DNA from: Synergistaceae bacterium
GTDB lineage: Bacteria > Synergistota > Synergistia > Synergistales > Synergistaceae
Direction: 5' to 3'
NCBI GenBank assembly: GCA_031273585.1
Contig: JAISRP010000148.1
Coordinates: forward strand, 1 to 5,922
Length of the DNA stretch: 5,922 nucleotides
Positions 1-5,378 of the stretch are shown here, in pieces. Under the pieces are notes generated by a model. The model saw only the letters and a list, made by a program, of their open reading frames with translations. It searched no databases and was not told where the DNA came from. Every line of letters begins with the position of its first letter. Position 1 is the stretch's first letter. Both the position numbers and the translations under genes were made by a program.

Positions 1-4
1 AAAT

Positions 5-1369
5 ATGAACACGACGAAAAAAAATAATAAAAAAAGTAAACGGGGGCCCGGGGGACTGGTCCCCCGGCGGGCGTGGGCAGCGCCCACGGTCCTCTCTGCG
101 TTCCTGCTGCTCCTAGCCCCGGCAATTCTCCACGCCGCGGTCTCAATGGACATAAACGAGGCGGTCGACTTAGCGCTCCGGGACAACCCGAGCCTGCTCT
201 CGCTGAGGCAGGAGGGCCAGAAGGCCGCGGCCTTCAAGCTCCAGGCCGACGGCACGGGCCATCCGGAAATAAGTTTCAACGCCTACGTCGACTACCAGAA
301 GGAGAGCCAGACGTCGGACGGGTCGAGCCGGTACGACAACCGGGTAGCGAGGGTGACGCTCGATCAGACTCTCTACTCCGGCGGCAGGAACGAGGCGCTG
401 CGCCGTCAGTCCGCGCAGGTGAAGTCGATAGCGGACCTCAATCTGACCGACGCCGAGAACAGGGTAACGGGAGAGCTCTTCTCCAGGTTTTACAACGTGA
501 TGCTCCAGGAGCGGCGGGTCGAGACGGTCCGCTCCGGCATAGCGACCTCCGAGCTGCACCTGAGGGAGGTCACGAGGATGAGCGAGCTCGGACTGTCTAA
601 CAGGCTCGAGGTGATCCGCGCGTCTCAGCAGGTCGCCACGAACAGGGCTAACCTGAGCTCCGCGGAGGGCGAGCTGGAGGAGGCCACGATATCCCTGATG
701 AACTTTATGGCCATACCGCCGGATAACATGCGCCCGGTCACTGGCGAGCTCCGGGTGATCGACGTCGCGGGGAACAGGGCCGAGTCCCTGGGGACCGCGA
801 TGAAGAACAGGGCGGACAGGGCGGCTCTCGAGCGGCAGACGGAGTATCAGGCAAACCAGATCGACATAGAGGCAAGCGCCTCCAGGCCCAGGGTGGCGTT
901 CGGGGCGTCCGCCGGGCTGCTCGACCCGTACAGGGGGAGCGACGGCGGGGACGACACGTGGCGGACGGAGCTGTCGGTGACCATCCCGATAACAGACCGA
1001 GACGCGACGAAGAGCAGCGTCATGCGCGCCGCGGCGGTTCTGGAGCAGGACAAAATAGCCCTGCGGCAGAAGGAGCTCGATATAAAGTCAGAGGTGGAGA
1101 CCGCGTGGATAGGGATCGAGACGTCGCTGGAGCACCTGGAGTCCTCCGGGCTCGCCCTCGAGCTGGCCGAGGAGTCCCTCAGGCTGGCGGAGGTGGGCTT
1201 TCAGGAGGGAGTGACGCCGCAGCTCGATCTGTTGGAGGCCCAGACGTCGCTCACCGAGAGCCGGCTCGAGCACCTGCGCTCCCTCTACAATCACATGAGG
1301 GCAGTCGTCGCGCTGTACGTGGCCGAGGGGAACGTAATAGAATGGATGGAGGGGATGGATCTCCGATGA
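5..1369 (+). CDS. TolC-family outer-membrane efflux protein
   Basis: Outer-membrane channel subunit of a tripartite efflux or type I export system; TolC-family proteins form a trimeric beta-barrel with a long periplasmic alpha-barrel that docks onto an adaptor. The 454-residue length is normal for the family. The N-terminus reads as a Sec signal peptide: a long basic region (residues 1-27), a hydrophobic core at about 28-41 (TVLSAFLLLLAPAI) and a signal peptidase I site near LHA/AVS (44/45). Two OEP repeats follow, about 48-240 and 260-445, starting with the typical MDINEAVDLALRDNPSL. Repeat 1 has the channel motif LDQTLYSGGR (119-128). Equivalent helices LGLSNRLEVIRASQ (195-208) and EGVTPQLDLLEAQT (401-414) show the internal duplication. 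The second copy of the channel motif is degenerate (IPITDRDATK). ATG at 5 is the first start in the window; only four bases precede it and the frame is open to base 2, so the ribosome binding site cannot be seen and a start further left is not excluded. It overlaps the next gene by four bases. Exported substrate unknown. Confidence 0.93.
   Translation: MNTTKKNNKKSKRGPGGLVPRRAWAAPTVLSAFLLLLAPAILHAAVSMDINEAVDLALRDNPSLLSLRQEGQKAAAFKLQADGTGHPEISFNAYVDYQKESQTSDGSSRYDNRVARVTLDQTLYSGGRNEALRRQSAQVKSIADLNLTDAENRVTGELFSRFYNVMLQERRVETVRSGIATSELHLREVTRMSELGLSNRLEVIRASQQVATNRANLSSAEGELEEATISLMNFMAIPPDNMRPVTGELRVIDVAGNRAESLGTAMKNRADRAALERQTEYQANQIDIEASASRPRVAFGASAGLLDPYRGSDGGDDTWRTELSVTIPITDRDATKSSVMRAAAVLEQDKIALRQKELDIKSEVETAWIGIETSLEHLESSGLALELAEESLRLAEVGFQEGVTPQLDLLEAQTSLTESRLEHLRSLYNHMRAVVALYVAEGNVIEWMEGMDLR
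48..67. repeat. Perfect GC-rich inverted repeat in the signal-peptide region
   Basis: Arms CCGGGGGAC (48-56) and GTCCCCCGG (59-67) are exact reverse complements separated by TG. They lie within the coding sequence for the basic N-region of the TolC-like protein (residues P15 to about R22). The repeat directly follows an A-rich stretch (17-40) coding Lys, Asn and Ser. The dyad is seen directly in the sequence. A role as mRNA hairpin, protein-binding site or remnant of a dispersed palindromic repeat is inference. Confidence 0.75.
72..88. repeat. Second GC-rich inverted repeat in the signal-peptide region
   Basis: Arms CGTGGGC (72-78) and GCCCACG (82-88) are exact reverse complements with a 3-base spacer AGC. 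The repeat starts four bases after the 48-67 dyad, so the early mRNA could fold into two back-to-back hairpins 40-85 bases after the start codon. It codes residues 23-28 (AWAAPT), just before the hydrophobic core of the signal peptide. Confidence 0.7.
1348..1354 (+). promoter_or_regulatory. Ribosome binding site of the adaptor gene
   Basis: GGAGGGG lies inside the last codons of the tolC-like gene, 11 bases before the ATG at 1366. It supports that ATG over the much longer upstream open frame, which is only an out-of-frame shadow of the tolC-like gene. Confidence 0.6.
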
Positions 1370-2532
1370 AGCGAGAGGGAAGGGTCGGAAAAATTTTAAT
1401 TTTCCTGGTCGCAATCGGCCTGGCGGTCACAGGGATCGGGATGTACAGCAGCAAGGGGACGCCCTCGGATTCCGAGGAACCGGCCCGGGAGCGTGAGGCC
1501 CCTGCCGCGTTCGTCCGCGTGGAGTTGGCCAGGGATGACAGGATCGTGAGGGACAGCATAGTCCAGAACGTGTCGATAGAGGCCGTGAACAGGGTGATGA
1601 TGATCCCCAGGGTGAGCGGCAGGCTCGAGCGCCTCCACGTCAAGCAGGGGGACGCGGTGAAGTCCGGCCAGCTCGTGGCGACCCTGGAGCACGAGCAGCA
1701 GGACGCGCTCATCGGCTCGACGGAGGCGCAGGTGGCGTCCGCAAAGGCCGACTCCGAGCGGGCGAGGGCCGAGATGATGAACGCCAAGACGAACCTCGAC
1801 AGGTACGAGAGGCTCGTGAAGGAGGGGTTCAGCACACAGCAGCAGTACGACACGGTCGAGACGGCCTACGTCTCGGCGCGCGCGAGCTACAACGCTGCCC
1901 TGGCCAAGGAGCGCCAGGTCGCGGCTGAGCTGGGCCGGGTCAAGTCCACGAAGCAGGACTACATAATGTACTCGCCCCTCGACGGGACAGTGCTGAGCGA
2001 CTTCTCACTGTCCTCGGGCGCCATGATCTCCCCCAGCTCCCCGATAGCGGACATAGCGGACCTTCGCAGGCTCAAGGCGTCGCTGCGGATCCCAGAGAAT
2101 AAAATTTTCGTCGTGAAGCCGGGGATGGACGTGTTCCTGAAGTTCGACGCGCTCCCCGACGAGGAGTTCCAGGGGCAGGTGACGAGGATCGACCCGTATG
2201 TGGACCCCGCCACGCGCTCGAGCGCGGTCGAGATAGAGCTCGACAACCAGGCCATAGGCAACAGGCTGCGCCCCGGCATGTTCGGACAGGCCTCCATAGT
2301 GGAGCGCGAGTTCAAAAACGCCGTCATGATCCCCGAGAGCGCCCTGAACAGCAGCGAGAACGGGCAGTTCGTCCTGGTGGAGGACGGCGGGGCAGCCCGC
2401 AGGCGCGACGTCGTGACCGGCATTAGGCAGGGCGGTTCCGCGCAGATCACGAGCGGGATCTCCTCCGGGGACAGGGTGATAGTCTTCGGCGGAAGCAACT
2501 TGAACGACGGCGATCCAGTAGCGGTGCAGTAG
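1366..2532 (+). CDS. Periplasmic adaptor (membrane fusion protein), RND/HlyD type
   Basis: Adaptor that bridges an inner-membrane pump and the TolC-like channel across the periplasm. The 388-residue protein shows the usual order of parts: one N-terminal membrane anchor (about 9-27, KILIFLVAIGLAVTGIGMY); first half of the lipoyl domain with IPRVSGRLERLHVKQGDAVKSG (80-101); alpha-helical hairpin of coiled-coil character (about 109-195); second lipoyl half YSPLDGTVLSDFSLSSGAMI (202-221); beta-barrel (about 235-312, with the family-typical LRPGMFG at 301-307); and a membrane-proximal domain starting VMIPESAL (320-327). No Cys follows the anchor, so it is not a lipoprotein like AcrA but stays anchored by its N-terminal helix. 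The ATG overlaps the tolC-like stop codon (ATGA), so the pair is almost certainly co-transcribed and translationally coupled. No pump gene follows. Family assignment is firm; substrate and pump partner are unknown. An ABC-type (MacA-like) partner is possible, though the domain layout looks closer to RND adaptors. Confidence 0.94.
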   Translation: MKREGRVGKILIFLVAIGLAVTGIGMYSSKGTPSDSEEPAREREAPAAFVRVELARDDRIVRDSIVQNVSIEAVNRVMMIPRVSGRLERLHVKQGDAVKSGQLVATLEHEQQDALIGSTEAQVASAKADSERARAEMMNAKTNLDRYERLVKEGFSTQQQYDTVETAYVSARASYNAALAKERQVAAELGRVKSTKQDYIMYSPLDGTVLSDFSLSSGAMISPSSPIADIADLRRLKASLRIPENKIFVVKPGMDVFLKFDALPDEEFQGQVTRIDPYVDPATRSSAVEIELDNQAIGNRLRPGMFGQASIVEREFKNAVMIPESALNSSENGQFVLVEDGGAARRRDVVTGIRQGGSAQITSGISSGDRVIVFGGSNLNDGDPVAVQ

Positions 2533-2554
2533 CTCGCAAGACACGGCGCGGGGG

Positions 2555-2585
2555 GGCTCTCCCCGACGGGGCGCGGGGCGGAGCC
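2555..2585. terminator. Possible GC hairpin between convergent genes
   Basis: In the 71-base gap between the adaptor and the convergent regulator gene, GGCTC (2555-2559) can pair with GAGCC (2581-2585), enclosing CCCC-GAC-GGGG (2561-2571). A bidirectional hairpin would suit the position, but there is no T-run on either side and the stems are short and interrupted, so intrinsic termination is uncertain. Nothing else is visible in the gap. Confidence 0.25.
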
Positions 2586-2603
2586 GTCCGTTCCTGGCTT
2601 CGT

Positions 2604-5135
2604 CTACTTCAATATTCCGATCGCGGTCGCTATGCGAACCGCGTCGGCCCTGTTGACCGCCCCGAGTTTGTTGTATATGCTCGCTATCACACTCTTCACC
2701 GTGTTTATCGAGATCCCGCCCGCGCCCGCCATCTCCTCGCGAGTGAGCCCCTGCGAGAGGTTTTTCAAGATCTCCATCTCTCTCCTCGACAGCCGCGCAT
2801 CTCGCGCCGGTCCGCTCCTGTTGCGGTTCTGGTATTCCCTCGTTATGATCGAAATTCGCTTCATGCAGGTCGCGGATTTTCTCTGGACGTCGTCGAGCCA
2901 ATCCGGGTCGAAGCGAGAGCCGCCCGACCTTCTGGCGGCGTCCACCAGGCTGCGCATGTGGAACGCCTCCTCGATGAAGGGGGCCAGGATGCCGTTGCTG
3001 CAGGACATGTCGTAGGCCATCCACAGGGCGGACAGGGCGGCCCCAGTCTCCCCCAGCCTCATGCTCGCTGCCGCGCGAAGGATGAACGCCTTCAGCCGGT
3101 GCGGCCACCTGCCCTGCAGTTCGAGGAGGCCCTCTATGTGATCGAGCAGGGCCATGAGCTCGTGATACTTCCCCTTGCCCAGCAGGTAGCCGGCCAATAT
3201 CATCTGGTGCCCGCCGCCGGTGACCGGCGGGCTCTCCGGGTTCGTCACGCTCTGCCTGGCGATCCAATCCGCTATCATGTCGAGGTCCCCGACCGTGAGA
3301 TACAGCCTGCCCATTGCGCAGTCCCTGAGATCGTACAGCTCCCCTATCTCGCGATCGTTTATGTAATCCCTCACGAGCTCGATCCGCCCGGCGAACTCGT
3401 CGTAATCGCCCTGCATCACGGCGACGTTGGCCATGAGCACGTGCGCGTTGCAGACTATATCGTGCTGATCGTACTCCTCCGCCGCGTAGACTGCCTTCAG
3501 CGCGCTCCGCTTCGCTGCGTTCAAGTCTAAAGTCATGTAGCGCGCCTCGGCGGAGAACAGGTGCTCCATGCCGCTCCCGCCGCCGTGGGCGACCTTTACG
3601 AAGTAGGGCATGATCGCGTGAAAGGATTCCTCCATGCGCCCTATCGCCCCGGGCTGGTTGCCCTCGATTTTGAAGAGATTCTCGTTCCAGACGTACATGT
3701 GCAGGGGCTTTATCGGCGAGCCGCCGGGCAGGCATTCGTAAGAGCGCCGGAAGTACCTCACGAAGTCCGTCCTCATCAGGATTATGTTGATGCAGCCTAT
3801 CATCCAGCAGACCTCGCCCAGGACCGCCCTGCTCTCGGGGGTGGAGGCTTCCGACAGCCTGGCCTCCAGGGAGAGCAGGATCTCGTGAGCCCTGCCCAGT
3901 TCGAGGTTGTTTACGAGGATGGCCGCCCTCATGTACTCCGCGAAGGGGTTTTGCTCCACGAACCCGGCAGGAAGGCAGTCTAGCTTCTCCAGGAGGTAGT
4001 TGGCGCGATTTCTGCCGTACGCCACATGCTTCAGGAAGTACTCGTATATGGCGGAGAATATCCCGTCATGCCTCCCGCACCTCTCGAAGCAGTCGATCGC
4101 CTCCAGGTGGTAGCCCAGCCCGAGGAACATCTCCCCGGACGCCCGCCACAGCTCCAGCTTCTCGTCGGGGTCCAGCAGGTACTGCCTGTCGGCTAAGAAC
4201 GACCTGTACATGTTCTGAAACGTATAGAGCCGGGAGGAGTTGTCGTAAGCTATGAATAGGTTCGCCCTTATGACCCTGGTGGCCTCCTCTATATCGCACC
4301 CGCCGATTGCCTTCGCGATGTCGAACGAGAAGCTGTGAATCAGGGACAGCTTTACGAGCAGCTTCTGCACCTCCGCGCCGTAGCCGGAGAAGAACTCCCT
4401 CTCGAACATAGAGCTTATCAGGTCGAACCTGGCGTCCGGCGCGTCATACGTCCGGCCGGGGTCGTACTGCTGCGAGAGCAGGTAGAGTGCCATTGGCCAC
4501 CCGTCGGTGTGCCGGTCTATCTCGCGCAGCTTCTCCGGCTGAAGCCAGTTCCCGTACTGGGCAAAGAGCGAGCCGATCTCCTCCTGGGTAAACCTGAGAT
4601 CGTCCCCGGTGACCTGGAACAGGCCGCCGTTTCGCAGGCCGGTCACCCCGATGTCAATCTTAGCGGAGCTGATCAGAATCAGGCAGAAATTTTCGAGGTT
4701 CGCCCGGACGATGTCCTCGAAAAATCCGTTTATCTCTCCGCCCGCTATGTGCTCGTAGTCGTCGACCACGAAGACCACGTGCTCCCCGCTGTAGATCTCC
4801 TCCGCAATCATGTGAATGAATGCGTCGAACTTCATCGCAGTGCCGGGATAGCCCAGAGCCTCGAACTGCCTCGCCAGATCCGCGAACTCCTCCCCAACGG
4901 CGTGGATGAAGCTGCCCCAGAAGTGTTCGAGGTCAATGTCGAGCCTGTTGATGTGCAACCACACGAGGCGCGCATCTGACTTCGACACGAACGAAGCGAC
5001 TTCGACGGTCTTCCCGTATCCCGGACCGGCTATTACTGTGACGAGCGGGCTCTTTATGGCGTGATCCAGCAGGTTTGCAACGCGCGGCCTGTCGAGCAGC
5101 CCCTGTTTCAGCGGAAGCGATGACTTCATGCCCAA
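2604..5135 (-). CDS. MalT-like (LAL/STAND) LuxR-family transcriptional regulator
   Basis: Large ATP-dependent transcriptional activator of the MalT/LAL type; in the family, inducer and ATP drive oligomerisation and DNA binding. The 843 residues fit the usual 800-900. An N-terminal STAND NTPase has Walker A GPGYGKT (37-43), Walker B VFVVDDYEHI (121-130), the segment LRFTQEEIGSLF (180-191) and HTDGWPMALYLL (209-220) typical of MalT relatives. A long helical middle (about 250-760) would hold the sensor; no clear repeat motif is seen. The C-terminal LuxR helix-turn-helix spans about 782-843 (LSRREMEILKNLSQGLTREE, then INTVKS and IYNKLGAVNRADAV). In the recognition helix the common His of TVKxH is Val816. 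The start chosen is TTG at 5135, nine bases after GAGAGG (5145-5150); an ATG two codons on (5129) would sit 15 bases away, too far for good spacing. It is divergent from a MelB-like transporter, its most likely target. Family is firm; inducer and targets are inference. Confidence 0.95.
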   Translation of the reverse strand: MGMKSSLPLKQGLLDRPRVANLLDHAIKSPLVTVIAGPGYGKTVEVASFVSKSDARLVWLHINRLDIDLEHFWGSFIHAVGEEFADLARQFEALGYPGTAMKFDAFIHMIAEEIYSGEHVVFVVDDYEHIAGGEINGFFEDIVRANLENFCLILISSAKIDIGVTGLRNGGLFQVTGDDLRFTQEEIGSLFAQYGNWLQPEKLREIDRHTDGWPMALYLLSQQYDPGRTYDAPDARFDLISSMFEREFFSGYGAEVQKLLVKLSLIHSFSFDIAKAIGGCDIEEATRVIRANLFIAYDNSSRLYTFQNMYRSFLADRQYLLDPDEKLELWRASGEMFLGLGYHLEAIDCFERCGRHDGIFSAIYEYFLKHVAYGRNRANYLLEKLDCLPAGFVEQNPFAEYMRAAILVNNLELGRAHEILLSLEARLSEASTPESRAVLGEVCWMIGCINIILMRTDFVRYFRRSYECLPGGSPIKPLHMYVWNENLFKIEGNQPGAIGRMEESFHAIMPYFVKVAHGGGSGMEHLFSAEARYMTLDLNAAKRSALKAVYAAEEYDQHDIVCNAHVLMANVAVMQGDYDEFAGRIELVRDYINDREIGELYDLRDCAMGRLYLTVGDLDMIADWIARQSVTNPESPPVTGGGHQMILAGYLLGKGKYHELMALLDHIEGLLELQGRWPHRLKAFILRAAASMRLGETGAALSALWMAYDMSCSNGILAPFIEEAFHMRSLVDAARRSGGSRFDPDWLDDVQRKSATCMKRISIITREYQNRNRSGPARDARLSRREMEILKNLSQGLTREEMAGAGGISINTVKSVIASIYNKLGAVNRADAVRIATAIGILK

Positions 5136-5144
5136 TTCTGCCGA

Positions 5145-5150
5145 CCTCTC
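5145..5150 (-). promoter_or_regulatory. Ribosome binding site that favours a TTG start
   Basis: Read on the minus strand the bases are GAGAGG, followed by T. They are nine bases from TTG (5135-5133) and fifteen from ATG (5129-5127), so spacing favours the TTG and an 843-residue protein over the 841-residue ATG version. Confidence 0.55.
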
Positions 5151-5168
5151 AGATATGATTATTTGAGT

Positions 5169-5177
5169 AGTATACCA
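5169..5177 (-). promoter_or_regulatory. Extended -10 promoter of the LuxR-family gene
   Basis: Minus-strand TGG-TATACT: the hexamer TATACT (5174-5169) matches the -10 consensus at five of six positions and is preceded by a TGn extension (5177-5175). No -35 match sits 17 bases upstream (CGCCCG there), as is usual for extended -10 promoters. Transcription would start near 5162, giving a leader of about 27 bases that contains the ribosome binding site. Confidence 0.5.
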
Positions 5178-5197
5178 ACTCGCGGGCGCAGCGGGCG

Positions 5198-5224
5198 AAA
5201 AAAATCACCAGATCGCATAAAAAA
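5198..5224. promoter_or_regulatory. Phased A-tracts upstream of the regulator promoter
   Basis: Runs of seven A (5198-5204) and six A (5219-5224) start 21 bases apart, two helical turns, in an otherwise GC-rich context. Counted from the predicted start of the LuxR-family transcript they fall at about -36 to -62. That is where an UP element or a bent-DNA activator contact would lie. The tracts are seen directly; the role is inferred. Confidence 0.35.
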
Positions 5225-5250
5225 TAACGCATCGCGCGGAGCTCCCGGCC

Positions 5251-5268
5251 TGCACAAATTGAGGTGCA
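5251..5268. repeat. Short inverted repeat in the divergent promoter region
   Basis: TGCAC (5251-5255) and GTGCA (5264-5268) are exact reverse complements with an 8-base spacer. The dyad lies between the two promoters and could be an operator, but five-base arms are weak evidence. It contains one of three ATTGAGG copies found in this region. Confidence 0.3.
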
Positions 5269-5291
5269 AAATTTCAGTATTTTTGGCAACC

Positions 5292-5305
5292 CACCCAGTT
5301 GGGTG
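5292..5305. promoter_or_regulatory. Candidate operator overlapping the transporter -35 position
   Basis: CACCCA (5292-5297) and TGGGTG (5300-5305) are exact reverse complements around GT. The right arm lies on the -35 position of the transporter promoter (TTGGGT, 5299-5304). A protein bound here would either replace a weak -35 contact as an activator or block polymerase. The dyad is seen; the bound protein is unknown. Confidence 0.45.
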
Positions 5306-5328
5306 TATTTTGTGCTTTCGCTTATAAT
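5299..5328 (+). promoter_or_regulatory. Promoter of the MelB-like transporter gene
   Basis: A perfect TATAAT (5323-5328) is the -10 element. The best-placed -35 is TTGGGT (5299-5304), 18 bases upstream and only three of six to consensus, which suggests dependence on an activator. The start of transcription would be near 5335, leaving a leader of about 44 bases. Confidence 0.6.
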
Positions 5329-5338
5329 TAAGATACGA

Positions 5339-5363
5339 AATAGCGGTATGTGTCTCCGCTATT
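5339..5363 (+). promoter_or_regulatory. Perfect stem-loop in the transporter leader
   Basis: AATAGCGG (5339-5346) and CCGCTATT (5356-5363) are exact reverse complements around a 9-base loop. The stem begins a few bases after the predicted transcription start and its last base touches the ribosome binding site GAGGGG (5364-5369). In RNA it would be a 5' hairpin that stabilises the message or sets access to the ribosome site; in DNA it could be an operator just downstream of the start. There is no T-run after it, so it is not a terminator. Confidence 0.6.
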
Positions 5364-5369
5364 GAGGGG
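5364..5369 (+). promoter_or_regulatory. Ribosome binding site of the transporter gene
   Basis: GAGGGG is nine bases before the GTG at 5379 and fixes that start. A second GAGG (5376-5379) runs into the GTG itself and is too close to serve. Confidence 0.6.
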
Positions 5370-5378
5370 TGTATTGAG

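Noticed and set aside
14..67. Minus-strand terminator (hairpin 67-48 followed by a T-rich run)
   Set aside because: The T-rich run starts about eight or more bases after the stem and is interrupted by C and A, and no minus-strand gene is visible to its right that would need it. It could still matter to a gene read from outside the window, but this cannot be supported.
56..70. LVPR in the N-region resembles the thrombin site of cloning vectors
   Set aside because: No tag or vector sequence surrounds it, the GS of the vector site is absent, and the codons belong to the GC dyad. It is a coincidence.
958..1365. An upstream in-frame extension of the adaptor gene within the tolC-like gene
   Set aside because: The translated part is a low-complexity, Arg/Gly-rich shadow of the tolC-like gene. 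The ATG at 1366 has a ribosome binding site and directly precedes a typical membrane anchor.
808..3040. Identical 17-base string (CAGGGCGGACAGGGCGG) at 808-824 and 3024-3040
   Set aside because: Both lie in coding DNA on opposite coding strands, are internally repetitive (CAGGGCGGA) and encode Ala/Arg- or Ala/Leu-rich helices. Nothing flanks them to suggest a mobile or regulatory repeat.
2005..3735. A 576-codon minus-strand open frame overlapping the regulator gene and the end of the adaptor gene
   Set aside because: It is a shadow frame: extremely rich in Arg, Gly, Pro and Ala, with no recognisable domain, and it overlaps two genes with clear family motifs. High GC makes long spurious frames common.
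5238..5245. Palindrome GGAGCTCC in the divergent region
   Set aside because: An 8-base palindrome is expected by chance at this length scale and it has no notable position relative to either promoter.
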